Shown piece after piece: positions 11,007 to 19,348 of a DNA stretch of 64,000 bases. Both the position numbers and the translations under genes were made by a program. The stretch comes from Micromonospora sp. WMMA1947 (GTDB taxonomy: Bacteria > Actinomycetota > Actinomycetes > Mycobacteriales > Micromonosporaceae), in assembly GCF_027497355.1 (NCBI RefSeq), contig NZ_CP114909.1, positions 558,001 through 622,000 of the forward strand, given 5' to 3'. How positions within the stretch are numbered: position 1 is the first letter of the stretch; every line of letters begins with the position of its first letter. The notes below the pieces were generated by a model. The model searched no databases. It had not been told where the DNA came from and saw only the letters and a list, made by a program, of their open reading frames with translations.

Positions 11007-11495
11007 ATGGACGCCGCGGAACGTGAGCGGTACGGCCCGCGGACCCGTCCGCTGCCCTACGAACGGGGTACGGACGGGCCGCGGGTGGTGCTGGTCGGCG
11101 TGGACGGCAGCCGCACCTCGATGCGCGCCGCCGCGTACGCCGCCGGACTGGCCCGGCGGCAGGGCGCGACGCTGGTGGCGGTCTTCGTCAGCTCGCCCAC
11201 GTCGTACAGCGCGATGCTCTCCGGCGTGGTGGCCGGGGCGGTCCAGCAGACCCACGACGAGCTGGCCGACGAGCTGCGCGCGGAGTGCCGGCGCGGGGCC
11301 GAGGAACTGGACCTGCCGGTGACGTTCCTGTGCCGGCGCGGCGACGCGTACACCGAGCTGTGCCGGGCCGCCGACGAGCACCGCGCCGACATGGTCGTGG
11401 TCGGTTCGTCCGAGCAGGCCGGGCACAAGCTGGTCGGCTCGGTCGCCACCCGGCTGGTCCGCACCGGCCGCTGGCCCGTCGTCGTGGTCCCCTGA
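11007..11495 (+). CDS. Universal stress protein (UspA family)
   Basis: A 162-residue single Usp domain with an extra 25-residue N-terminal arm. The domain begins VVLVGVDGSRTSMRAA and ends with the ATP-binding loop region GSSEQAGHKLVGSVATRLV followed by RWPVVVVP. The G-2x-G-9x-G(S/T) pattern is present in altered form (G..GHKLVG..AT), so ATP binding is likely but not certain. Start is ATG 2 bp after the efflux pump stop, implying translational coupling. Confidence 0.9.
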   Translation: MDAAERERYGPRTRPLPYERGTDGPRVVLVGVDGSRTSMRAAAYAAGLARRQGATLVAVFVSSPTSYSAMLSGVVAGAVQQTHDELADELRAECRRGAEELDLPVTFLCRRGDAYTELCRAADEHRADMVVVGSSEQAGHKLVGSVATRLVRTGRWPVVVVP

Positions 11496-11496
11496 G

Positions 11497-11552
11497 AGGT
11501 AAGGAGGGGCCCCCTGTTAACGCCTCGCGTTGTACAAGGGGCCCCTCTTAAC
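11497..11552. repeat. Imperfect palindrome with two GGGGCCCC cores
   Basis: Arms of about 25 bp (11497-11523 and 11526-11552) pair with few mismatches around a 2-base centre. Each arm carries GAGGGGCCCC or AAGGGGCCCC next to GTTAA-type ends. It lies between the Usp stop and the DinB-family start. It could act as a terminator, but the nested GGGGCCCC cores and flanking TTAAC suggest a dispersed palindromic element. Confidence 0.6.
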
Positions 11553-11562
11553 ATCTGCGCCC

Positions 11563-12090
11563 ATGACCTGGAGAGCACCCGAGATCGACCGCCGCCACGA
11601 GCCTTTCGTCGCCGACGAGCGCACCATGCTGCAGGGCTGGCTCGACCTGCACCGCGACACCCTGGTGCACAAGTGCGCCGGGCTGACCGCCGAGCAACTG
11701 CGCACGCCCAGCGTGGAGCCGTCCGGCCTGACCCTGCTCGGCCTGGTCCGGCACATGGCCGACGTGGAGCGCTGGTGGTTCCGCATCCGCGCCGGCGGGC
11801 AGGACGTGCCCACGCTGTACGACTACAGCACCGACCCGGACGCCGACCACAACGACATCGCCGACGCCGACCCGGCCGAGGCGTTCGCCACCCTGCGGGC
11901 CGAGATCGAGGCAGCCGACCGGGCCGTCGCCGAGCTGCCGCTGGAGCACACCTTCGAGCACCGTCGGGGCGACACCGTCAACGAGATCAGCCTGCGCTGG
12001 GTGTACGTGCACATGATCGAGGAGTACGCCCGGCACAACGGCCACGCCGACCTGATCCGGGAGCGCATCGACGGCGTCACCGGCTGCTGA
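11563..12090 (+). CDS. DinB-like DUF664 family protein
   Basis: A 175-residue four-helix-bundle protein of the DinB/YfiT superfamily, whose members include mycothiol- or bacillithiol-dependent transferases. Three candidate metal-binding histidines are visible in LVRHMADVERWW and in VHMIEEYARHNGHADLI. Start is ATG 11563 just after the palindrome; the upstream in-frame ATG lies inside the palindrome and is unlikely. Specific substrate is unknown; mycothiol-linked chemistry is an inference from family and host. Confidence 0.8.
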   Translation: MTWRAPEIDRRHEPFVADERTMLQGWLDLHRDTLVHKCAGLTAEQLRTPSVEPSGLTLLGLVRHMADVERWWFRIRAGGQDVPTLYDYSTDPDADHNDIADADPAEAFATLRAEIEAADRAVAELPLEHTFEHRRGDTVNEISLRWVYVHMIEEYARHNGHADLIRERIDGVTGC

Positions 12091-12095
12091 CCGGC

Positions 12096-12713
12096 TCAGT
12101 ACGCCAGCGCCGCCCGCAGGTACCGCAGGTCGGCCGGGCCGCTCCAACGGTGCGCGGACAGACCCGCCACCCGGGCCCCGGCCACCGCGCGGTCCTCGTC
12201 GTCGACGAACAGCACCCGCCCCGGTGGCGTCTCCAGCGCCTCGCAGGCGGCCTGGAAGTACTCCTTCGCCGGCTTGTGCACCCCGACGACCGAGGAGTTG
12301 ACGATCACGTCCAGCTCGCCGGTCAGGTCCAGCGCGGCCAGGTCGGCGTCGAGCAGGTCGGTGGCGTTAGTGCCGAGCCCGACCCGGATGCCCGCGGCCC
12401 GCACCTCGCGGACGAACGCCAGCACCTCCGGGTCGACCTCGCCGCGGTAGCTCTGCCACTCCTGGACCGCCGCACGGGCCCGATCCACGCCGACCGCGGG
12501 GGTCAGCGCGTCGGCCACGCTCACCATCCACTGGGCGTGGCTGACCTGGCCGGTCAGCACCGGCTGGAGCAGTCCCCAGGACATCGCGATCTCACCGAGG
12601 ACACCCTCGGTCAGCCCGTACTCCCGCTCGACGCCGGCGGCCACCGCCGGGTCCCAGCGGCGCAGCACGCCGTCGAAGTCCAGCAGGAGCGCCGTGGCGC
12701 GTTCCCGAGTCAC
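12096..12713 (-). CDS. HAD-superfamily hydrolase
   Basis: A 205-residue haloacid dehalogenase-like hydrolase. Motif I is LLLDFDGVLR (nucleophile and acid Asp), motif II is LGTNAT, motif III Lys is in VHKPAKE and motif IV is FVDDEDRAV. A helical cap lies between motifs I and II (about 20-90), the subfamily I layout of phosphoglycolate phosphatase-like enzymes. GTG 12713 overlaps the smc stop codon by 4 bp, so translation is coupled to smc. Substrate not predictable. Confidence 0.88.
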   Translation of the reverse strand: MTRERATALLLDFDGVLRRWDPAVAAGVEREYGLTEGVLGEIAMSWGLLQPVLTGQVSHAQWMVSVADALTPAVGVDRARAAVQEWQSYRGEVDPEVLAFVREVRAAGIRVGLGTNATDLLDADLAALDLTGELDVIVNSSVVGVHKPAKEYFQAACEALETPPGRVLFVDDEDRAVAGARVAGLSAHRWSGPADLRYLRAALAY

Positions 12714-15700
12714 TCGCTCGTCACCTGTTCCTCGTCGTCGGCCCGGTTGAGCCGCTGGCTGATCACCTGGGTCACACCGGCGCGCATGGTCACTCCGTAG
12801 AGCGCGTCGGCGATCTCCATGGTCCGCTTCTGGTGCGTGATCACGATGAGCTGGCTCTTCTCCCGCAACTGCGCCAGCAGCGTGATCAGGCGGCCCAGGT
12901 TCACGTCGTCGAGCGCCGCCTCCACCTCGTCCATGATGTAGAACGGGCTGGGCCGGGCGCGGAAGATCGCCACGAGCATCGCCACCGCGGTCAGCGACCG
13001 CTCCCCGCCGGAGAGCAGCGAGAGCCGCTTGATCTTCTTGCCCGGAGGGCGGGCCTCGACCTCGACACCGGTGGTGAGCAGGTCCTCCGGGTCGGTGAGC
13101 ACCAGCCGGCCCTCGCCGCCGGGGAACAGCACCGTGAAGACCTGCTCGAACTCCCGGGCGGTGTCCTCGAAGGCGCTGGCGAAGACCTCCAGGATCCGGT
13201 CGTCCACGTCCTTGACCACGGTGAGCAGGTCGCGCCGCGTGGCCTTGAGGTCCTCCAGCTGCTCGGAGAGGAACTTGAAGCGCTCCTCCAGCGCCGCGAA
13301 CTCCTCCAGCGCGAGCGGATTCACCTTGCCCAGCAGGGCCAGTTCCCGCTCCGCCTTGGCGGCCCGCTTCTCCTGCACCGGGCGCTCGTAGCGGACCGGC
13401 TCCGGCACCGGCCGGCCGTCCTTCTCGGCGAGCGCCACGTCCGCGTCGGTGGGCGGCACCAGCCGGTCCGGGCCGTACTCGGCGACGAGCGTGGCCACGT
13501 CCAGCCCGAAGTCCTCGGCGGCCTTCGCCTCCAGCTGCTCGATGCGCATCCGCTGCTCGGCGCGGGCCACCTCGTCGCGGTGCACCTGGCTGGTGAGCCG
13601 CTCCAGCTCGGCGGCGAGGCGCTTGGCCGCGCCGCGTACCTCGGACAGCTCGGCCTCGCGGGCGGCGCGTTCGCGGGCGACGGCGTCGCGGTGCTCCTCG
13701 GCCCGGGCGATGGAGACGGTGAGCCGGGTGAGCGCCTCGCGGGCGCCGCCGACCACGGCCCGGGCGATCTGGGCGCCGCGGGTGCGGGCCGCGCGCCGGG
13801 CCGCGGCGCGCTCCCGCGCCGCGCGTTCGGCGGTGGCCTGCCGGGCCAGCGAGTCGGCCCGTCCGGCGATCGAGGCCACCCGTTCCTCGGCGGTACGCAC
13901 CGCGAGCCGGACCTCCATCTCGTTCTGCCGTGCCTGCGGCACCATGGCGGCGAGCTGGTCCCGCTCCTCGGTGGACGGTTCGGCGTCGATCGGGGTGGCC
14001 TCGGCCAGCCGCAGCCGTTCCTCCAACTCGGCCAGTGCCGCCAGATCCCGTTCCCGGGCCGCCTCGGCGCGGGCCCGGGACTCGCCGAGCCGGTCGGTCT
14101 CCGCCTTGGCCGAGCGGGCGGCGGCGCCCAGTTCGGCCAGGCGCCGCGCGGCGGCGTTGCGGTGGCTCTCCGCCTCCCGCTTGGCGGCGGCCGCGTGCTG
14201 CACGGCCTCCTTGGCGGCGGCCACCTCGGCGCGCGCCTCGGCGAGCTGTTCGCGCAGCTCGGCGGCGGTGCGTTCGGCGGTGGCCCGGTTGGTCCGCGCC
14301 TCCTCGACGGCGGCCTGCACCTCGATGAAGCTGGGCGCCTTGGCCGACCCGCCCGCCGCCGCGTACGCACCGACCACGTCGCCGTCGGGGGTGACCGCGC
14401 GCAGCTCCGGGTTCGCGGCCACGAGCGCGGACGCGGCGGCAAGGTCGTCGACGAGCGCCACGTCGCGCAGCGCCCGGTGCACGGCCGGGCGGATCGCGGG
14501 CGAGCACTCCACCAGGTCCGGGGCCCAGCGGGCGCCCTCGGGCAGCTTCGGGCGCAGCGCGTCGGCGGAGCCGTCCATGCCCGGCCCGGCGGGGCTGCCG
14601 ACGAGCAGCCCGGCCCGGCCGGCGTCGGAGATCTTGAGCAGCCGCATCGCCTCGACCGCTTCGTCCACGCCGCTGACCGCCACCGCGTCGGCCAGGCCGC
14701 CCAGCGCGGCGGCGAGCGCCGCCTCGTCACCGGGCGCGACGGTGAGCAGCCCGGCGAGGCTGCCGAGCAGGCCGGGCACCTGGTCGGCGCGGGCCAGCAG
14801 TTCCCCGGCGCCGTCCTTGCGGCGCAGGCCCATGGCGAGCGCCTCCTCGCGGGCCTTCCAGGTGGCGGCGTCCTTCTCGGCGGCGCGCTCCCCGTCGGCA
14901 AGGCTGCGCACCGCGGCCTGGGCCCGCTCGTGGACGGCCACCGCCTCGTCGTGCCGGGCGTCCAGGTCGGCGTTGTCCCGGTCCGCCTCGGTCGACTGTT
15001 CGGCTACCGCGTCCAGATCGGCCTGCGCCTTCTCGGCCCGGCTCATCGCGTCGGTGTGCGCGGCGGCGAGCCGTTCGATCTCCTCGCCGGCGCTCGTGGT
15101 CCGCGCCCGGGCAGAGTTGACCTGCCCGGTGAGGCGGGCCAGCCCTTCCCGCCGGTCGGCGATAGCCTTGGCCGCGGCGACCAGTTCCCGTTCGGCGGCG
15201 GCGAGCTGGCGTTCCAGTTCCTGGCGGTGCTCGACCGCCTCGGCCAGCCGGATCTGGTCGTCGGTGAGCGCGGCCCGCAGCTCCTCCTCCTGCTCGCGGA
15301 TCCGCCGCGACTCCGCCTCCAGCTGCTCCGGGTCGCGTCCGGGGCGCTCGTCGTCACCGGCGGCGCTGAGGTGACGCAGCCGTTCCCGGGCCAGTTGCTC
15401 GATCGAGCGGAACCGCTCCTGGAGGGCGGAGAGGCGGTACCAGGTGTCCTGCGCCGCCGCGAGCAGCGGGGCGTCCTCGGCCAGCGCCGCCTCCAGCTCG
15501 CCGAGGCGGCCCTGCACCTCGCCGTGCTCGGCCTCGACCAGCTCGCGCCGCTCGCGCAGCGCGGTCTCGTCGGCGATCTCCCGGTCCAGCGTGGTCCGCA
15601 GCGTGTGCAGGTCGTCGGCGAGCAGCCGCAGCCGGGCGTCGCGCAGGTTGGCCTGGATCCCGGCGGCGCGGCGGGCCACCTCGGCCTGCCGGCCCAGCGG

Positions 15701-16309
15701 CTTGAGCTGGCGGCGCAGCTCCGCCGTGAGGTCGGTCAGGCGGTTGAGGTTGGTCTGCATCGCGTCGAGCTTCCGCAGCGCCTTCTCCTTGCGCTTGCGG
15801 TGCTTGAGGACGCCTGCCGCCTCCTCGATGAACGCGCGCCGGTCCTCCGGCTTGGCGTGCAGCATGCCGTCGAGCCGGCCCTGCCCGACGATGATGTGCA
15901 TCTCCCGGCCGATGCCGGAGTCGGACAGCAGCTCCTGGATGTCGAGCAGGCGGCAGGAGTCGCCGTTGATCTCGTACTCGCTCTCGCCGGAGCGGAACAT
16001 CCGGCGGGTGATGGAGACCTCGGTGTACTCGATCGGCAGCGCGCCGTCGGTGTTGTCGATGGTGAGGGTGACCTCGGCCCGGCCCAGCGGCGCCCGCCCG
16101 GCGGTGCCGGCGAAGATGACGTCCTCCATCTTGCCGCCGCGCAGCGCCTTGGCGCCCTGCTCGCCGAGCACCCAGGCGATGGCGTCGACGACGTTGGACT
16201 TGCCGGAGCCGTTCGGGCCCACCACGCAGGTGATCCCGGGCTCCAGCTTCAACGTCGTGGCGGAGGCGAAGGATTTGAATCCCTTCACCGTCAGGCTCTT
16301 GAGATGCAC
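12710..16309 (-). CDS. smc: Chromosome segregation ATPase SMC
   Basis: Condensin ATPase that, with ScpA and ScpB, organises and segregates the chromosome. 1199 residues: Walker A GPNGSGKSN near residue 33, coiled coil, hinge about 500-680, return coiled coil, ABC signature LSGGERS near 1099 and Walker B FYIMDEVEAALDD near 1123. Length and motif order match full-length bacterial SMC. The normal mycobacterial neighbour ftsY is 5.7 kb downstream here, separated by accessory genes. The HAD gene overlaps its stop. Confidence 0.97.
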   Translation of the reverse strand: MHLKSLTVKGFKSFASATTLKLEPGITCVVGPNGSGKSNVVDAIAWVLGEQGAKALRGGKMEDVIFAGTAGRAPLGRAEVTLTIDNTDGALPIEYTEVSITRRMFRSGESEYEINGDSCRLLDIQELLSDSGIGREMHIIVGQGRLDGMLHAKPEDRRAFIEEAAGVLKHRKRKEKALRKLDAMQTNLNRLTDLTAELRRQLKPLGRQAEVARRAAGIQANLRDARLRLLADDLHTLRTTLDREIADETALRERRELVEAEHGEVQGRLGELEAALAEDAPLLAAAQDTWYRLSALQERFRSIEQLARERLRHLSAAGDDERPGRDPEQLEAESRRIREQEEELRAALTDDQIRLAEAVEHRQELERQLAAAERELVAAAKAIADRREGLARLTGQVNSARARTTSAGEEIERLAAAHTDAMSRAEKAQADLDAVAEQSTEADRDNADLDARHDEAVAVHERAQAAVRSLADGERAAEKDAATWKAREEALAMGLRRKDGAGELLARADQVPGLLGSLAGLLTVAPGDEAALAAALGGLADAVAVSGVDEAVEAMRLLKISDAGRAGLLVGSPAGPGMDGSADALRPKLPEGARWAPDLVECSPAIRPAVHRALRDVALVDDLAAASALVAANPELRAVTPDGDVVGAYAAAGGSAKAPSFIEVQAAVEEARTNRATAERTAAELREQLAEARAEVAAAKEAVQHAAAAKREAESHRNAAARRLAELGAAARSAKAETDRLGESRARAEAARERDLAALAELEERLRLAEATPIDAEPSTEERDQLAAMVPQARQNEMEVRLAVRTAEERVASIAGRADSLARQATAERAARERAAARRAARTRGAQIARAVVGGAREALTRLTVSIARAEEHRDAVARERAAREAELSEVRGAAKRLAAELERLTSQVHRDEVARAEQRMRIEQLEAKAAEDFGLDVATLVAEYGPDRLVPPTDADVALAEKDGRPVPEPVRYERPVQEKRAAKAERELALLGKVNPLALEEFAALEERFKFLSEQLEDLKATRRDLLTVVKDVDDRILEVFASAFEDTAREFEQVFTVLFPGGEGRLVLTDPEDLLTTGVEVEARPPGKKIKRLSLLSGGERSLTAVAMLVAIFRARPSPFYIMDEVEAALDDVNLGRLITLLAQLREKSQLIVITHQKRTMEIADALYGVTMRAGVTQVISQRLNRADDEEQVTSE

Positions 16310-16464
16310 CTTCTCGATCCTCGTCCGGTGGCCGCCGTACCGTCGCCGGCTGCGCGGACCTGGTGAACCCGCAGACTAACCCGGGACCGGGACGCCGTCG
16401 CCACGCGACCCACCCGAGGGCCCTGCTGTCCGCTTTCCGCCCGGCGGTCGCGGACGGAACGGAA

Positions 16465-16588
16465 ATGCATGATCACAATTACCGGGCGCAATTCCGGGCG
16501 GTTCCGCAAGATCGAGAATTGCGGCGCCGCCGACGAAAAGGGGTACGTACATGGCTGCGCGCCGGCACTTGAGTGTCGGCGCGCTTTT
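16465..16588 (+). ncRNA. Candidate small transcript ending in a strong terminator
   Basis: Stem GCGCGCCGGCAC (16557-16568), loop TTGA and GTGTCGGCGCGC (16573-16584) are followed by TTTT, a textbook Rho-independent terminator on the plus strand. Upstream sequence can also fold (CCGCAA/TTGCGG around 16504-16524). No plus-strand gene precedes it. A 35-codon basic ORF (16465-16572) ends exactly in the terminator loop, but its codons are A/T-rich at position 3, unlike every neighbour, so a small RNA is the better reading. The rest of 16310-16624 shows no gene. Confidence 0.4.
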
Positions 16589-16624
16589 CGGTGTGGTGCG
16601 ATTCAGTTTTCCGGGAACTGGAGA

Positions 16625-16819
16625 TCAGGTCAGCGCGGGCTCGGCCAGACGGAGGAGGTCATCCGCCTCCGCCGCTGCCGCCGCAAGCCGATCGTTGTCG
16701 GCGCGCAGACGCGTGATCTCGAACTCCAGTGCCTGAACCCTGGCACGCAGTCGGGTGACCTCGTCGAGCAGGCGCCGGTCGGGCGCTGCACTTACGTGGC
16801 CGTAGAGGGCCTTCGCCAT
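16625..16819 (-). CDS. Small coiled-coil protein of 64 residues
   Basis: Start ATG 16819 follows AAGGAG with good spacing. The product begins MAKALYGHVSAAPDRRLLDE and continues as a leucine-rich heptad helix (RLRARVQALEFEITRLRADNDRL, residues about 25-47), ending in an acidic tail. Small proteins with a similar MAKALYGHV start are, as I recall, common in actinobacteria, function unknown. It has its own promoter and lies upstream of smc on the same strand. Codon use is normal for the genome, supporting a real gene. Confidence 0.75.
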   Translation of the reverse strand: MAKALYGHVSAAPDRRLLDEVTRLRARVQALEFEITRLRADNDRLAAAAAEADDLLRLAEPALT

Positions 16820-16932
16820 GCTGACTCCTTGATGTGCGCTGCCGGAAAGGCCGGCCAACGCGCGCCCATGATGTTCGCGGCTGCCATTCCCACTGCATCG
16901 GGGCATGGCTGGGCGCGACTGGCGACACCTAC

Positions 16933-16962
16933 ATATTGAGCCGAAACCCCCTCCTTCGTCAA
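16933..16962 (-). promoter_or_regulatory. Promoter for the small coiled-coil gene
   Basis: On the minus strand TTGACG (16962-16957) and CAATAT (16938-16933) are separated by 18 bp, close to the housekeeping sigma consensus. Transcription would start about 105-110 bp before ATG 16819. The wider gap 16820-17191 is A+T-richer than its surroundings and also holds a hairpin at 17025-17052 (GGCG-CGGACA/TGTCCG-CGCC then TTTA) with no evident gene before it. Confidence 0.5.
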
Positions 16963-17191
16963 GTTGACCAAGGCCGTAGATCATCTCCACGTCGGCCGGT
17001 CCACTCGCCGGGGGGCTGCCAGAAGGCGCGGACACGCTCTGTCCGGACGCCTTTACTGTACGCCGGAAATGTGTGAACGACTCATCCTCGCCGCCGGCTT
17101 CGCCTTAACTCTTTCTTAGCCACGTTGCCGCAGCTCCGAGCGCACCCGTAGCGTCACCCGGGCCCGCAACCGACCCGTGGAGGGGACAGGC

Positions 17192-18352
17192 GTGTACCGC
17201 TGGAACGACCCGATCGAACCGGAGGGCGCCCGCCGGCGTCCCGAGCCGCCGACCGACGAGGGTCCGGCGTGGCTCAGCGACCGGCCCGAACCGCGGTCGT
17301 CGTACCTGTTCGGGGACGCCGCGCAGCAGCCGCCCGCCGGCTCCTACCCGCCGCCCCGCGACCGGTGGAACGGCGAGGAGCAGCCCACCACCGCGTGGCA
17401 GGGCCAGGAGCCCGCGTGGCAGGGCCAGGAGCCCGCGTGGCAGGGCCACGAGCAGCCCGCGGCCTGGCCGGGCCGGGAACAGCCCGCCTGGCAGGGCCAC
17501 GACCAGCCGGCCGGCGGCTGGGAGCAGCCCGCCGCGACCTGGCAGCCGGCGACCGACGCCCCGGCCGACGACCGGCGGCGCCCGAAGCGGCGCCTGTCCC
17601 GGCCGTTGGTGATCGGCGGGGCCGCCGCCGCGGCGACGCTCGTGGTGAGCCTCGGCGTGGGCGCCGTCCTGCTGCCCGGCGACGACCAGGGCACGAAGCG
17701 CACCTCCGCCGACGCGCCGGTGGCCGCCGCGCCGCAGGCGCCCGACGGGACCGAGGAGGGGCCCGCCGACGCGCTCGCCCCCGAGTCGGCCAGCCCGTCG
17801 GCCGTACCGACCACCGCCGCGCCGAGTCCGTCGAAGAAGGCCACCCCGAAGCCGAGCCGCAGCACCGCCCCGTCGCGGCAGCAGGAGCGCAGCAGCGCAC
17901 CGAGCGGCGGCGGGTCGAGCGGATCGAGCGGCGGCTCCACGAGCACCAAGGCCACCGCCACGACCGGGCTCAGTGCCGAACTCCAGAAGGTCGTCACGAT
18001 CGTCAACCAGGAGCGGGCGAAGGCCGGCTGCAAGGCGCTGACCGTGAACGCCAAGCTGAACCTGGCCGCCCAGCGGCACAGCCAGGACCAGGCCGACCAC
18101 AAGAAGATGGACCACACGGGCAGCGACGGCAGCCAGCCCTGGGACCGGGTCAAGGCGGCCGGCTACAGCTACCGCATGGTGGGCGAGAACGTGGCCTGGA
18201 ACTACCAGACCCCGGCGGCGGTCATGGAGGGCTGGATGAACTCCGAGGGCCACCGCAAGAACATCCTCAACTGCTCGTACACCCAGATCGGGGTGGGCGT
18301 GGCGCGCAGCAACGGGCCGTACTGGACGCAGGTCTTCGCCACCCCGGCCTGA
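17192..18352 (+). CDS. Membrane-anchored CAP (SCP/PR-1) domain protein
   Basis: 386 residues when started at GTG 17192 (GGAGGGG ten bases upstream). Residues 1-135 are a Pro/Gln/Trp-rich cytoplasmic region with short repeats; a membrane helix lies at about 137-160; a Ser/Thr/Pro linker runs to about 255; the CAP domain fills 258-386. CAP signatures GENVAWN and GWMNSEGHRKNILN are clear, with His and Glu ligands. Bacterial CAP proteins are secreted with unclear role, some in wall or spore biology. It follows a gap of low-G+C sequence and has a hairpin downstream. Confidence 0.85.
   Translation: MYRWNDPIEPEGARRRPEPPTDEGPAWLSDRPEPRSSYLFGDAAQQPPAGSYPPPRDRWNGEEQPTTAWQGQEPAWQGQEPAWQGHEQPAAWPGREQPAWQGHDQPAGGWEQPAATWQPATDAPADDRRRPKRRLSRPLVIGGAAAAATLVVSLGVGAVLLPGDDQGTKRTSADAPVAAAPQAPDGTEEGPADALAPESASPSAVPTTAAPSPSKKATPKPSRSTAPSRQQERSSAPSGGGSSGSSGGSTSTKATATTGLSAELQKVVTIVNQERAKAGCKALTVNAKLNLAAQRHSQDQADHKKMDHTGSDGSQPWDRVKAAGYSYRMVGENVAWNYQTPAAVMEGWMNSEGHRKNILNCSYTQIGVGVARSNGPYWTQVFATPA
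17393..17455 (+). repeat. 21-bp tandem repeat in the CAP gene
   Basis: Three in-frame copies of GCGTGGCAGGGCCAGGAGCC plus C encode AWQGQEP-type heptads; copies at 17393, 17414 and 17435, the third diverging to GHEQ. Further degenerate heptads follow to about 17515. Such repeats expand and contract by slippage. Confidence 0.85.
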
Positions 18353-18367
18353 CCGCGCGTCGTGACC

Positions 18368-18407
18368 GGCCCGGCGCTCGTTGACCCATCGGGGGCGGCG
18401 CCGGGCC
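18368..18407 (+). terminator. Hairpin after the CAP gene
   Basis: GGCCCGGCGC (18368-18377) pairs perfectly with GCGCCGGGCC (18398-18407) around a 20-base loop. There is no U-run, so it may be a weak or Rho-assisted terminator. Confidence 0.4.
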
Positions 18408-18429
18408 GCCCGCGTCCGGGGAGCTGTCG

Positions 18430-19299
18430 ATGCGGATCCGGCCGGGGTGGGCCGTGCCGCGCTCCCGGCCGGCTCACGTCCGCCGACGTGGCCCGCGCCG
18501 GGGCGTGGCGCTCGCGCTGATCGCGCTGCTGATCGCTCCGGTGCCGGCGTGCCGCCGGCCGCTCACCCCGCCCGGTGCGCCCACGCCCTGGCCGGCCGCG
18601 CAGGCCGGCAGCTGGCGGTGGCAGTGGCAGCTCACCGCCCCGGTGGACGTCGCTGTCGACGCCGACGTCTTCCTCCTCGACCCGGTGGCGGCCACCTCGG
18701 CCGAGACCGCGGCGCTGCGCGAGCGGGGCCGCCGGCTGGTCTGCCACGTCCGGGTCGGGACGTACGCCGCCGGCGACCCGGACGCCACCCGCTTCCCCGC
18801 CGCCGTACGCGGCGCGGCGGTGCCGGGGCGACCGGGGACCCGTTTCCTGGACGTACGGCGCTGGGACGCGCTCTCGCCGGTGCTGGCCGACCGGTTCCGG
18901 CTGTGCCGGGGCAAGGGCTTCGGCGCGGTGGCGCTGGCCGACGCGGACGGCTACCGGTACCGCTCCGGTTTCCCGCTGGACTTCGACGACCAGTTGCTGT
19001 TCAACCGCCGGCTGACCGGGCTGGCCCGCAAGCTCGACCTCTCCCCCGGTCTGGTCGACGACGTGGCGCAGGTGGCCGCGCTGGCGCCCGACTTCGACTT
19101 CGCGGTCAACCAGGAGTGCGTACGCCGCCGCGAGTGCGCGAAGCTGCTGCCGTTCGTCGACGCCGGCAAGCCGGTCTTCCACGTCGAGTACACGGGCGAG
19201 CCGGCGGACTTCTGCGTCACCTCGGTCGGCTACGGCTTCGCCTCGATCCGCAAGGACCGGCAGCTGGACTCGTGGCGGGAGCCGTGCGCGTTGCCGTGA
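18430..19299 (+). CDS. GH114-like endo-alpha-1,4-polygalactosaminidase family lipoprotein
   Basis: 289 residues, ATG after GGGGAG. Twin-arginine-rich N terminus, hydrophobic segment VALALIALLIAPVPAC and a Cys at about 41 suggest a lipoprotein, though Pro before Ala is atypical for a lipobox. The mature part is a TIM-barrel of the GH114 type: WRWQWQL, DVDADVFLLDP, VCHVRVGTY, FLDVRRWD, GFGAVALADADGY, LAPDFDFAVNQECV and VFHVEYTGE align with the family's strand ends and likely acidic catalytic residues. Family members cleave galactosaminogalactan; the natural substrate here is unknown. Confidence 0.8.
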   Translation: MRIRPGWAVPRSRPAHVRRRGPRRGVALALIALLIAPVPACRRPLTPPGAPTPWPAAQAGSWRWQWQLTAPVDVAVDADVFLLDPVAATSAETAALRERGRRLVCHVRVGTYAAGDPDATRFPAAVRGAAVPGRPGTRFLDVRRWDALSPVLADRFRLCRGKGFGAVALADADGYRYRSGFPLDFDDQLLFNRRLTGLARKLDLSPGLVDDVAQVAALAPDFDFAVNQECVRRRECAKLLPFVDAGKPVFHVEYTGEPADFCVTSVGYGFASIRKDRQLDSWREPCALP

Positions 19300-19348
19300 C
19301 ACCGCGGCGCCCCCGCCCGTCGGCAAGCGGGGGCGCCGGGGTACGGGC

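Noticed and set aside
12833..16366. Very long plus-strand open frame (over 1100 codons) opposite smc
   Set aside because: Mirror of the smc coding frame in G+C-rich DNA; composition is repetitive Gly/Arg/Pro/Val without domains, while smc has all its motifs.
16465..16572. 35-codon basic ORF ending in the terminator loop
   Set aside because: A/T-rich third positions and no ribosome site argue against coding; kept only as part of a candidate small RNA.
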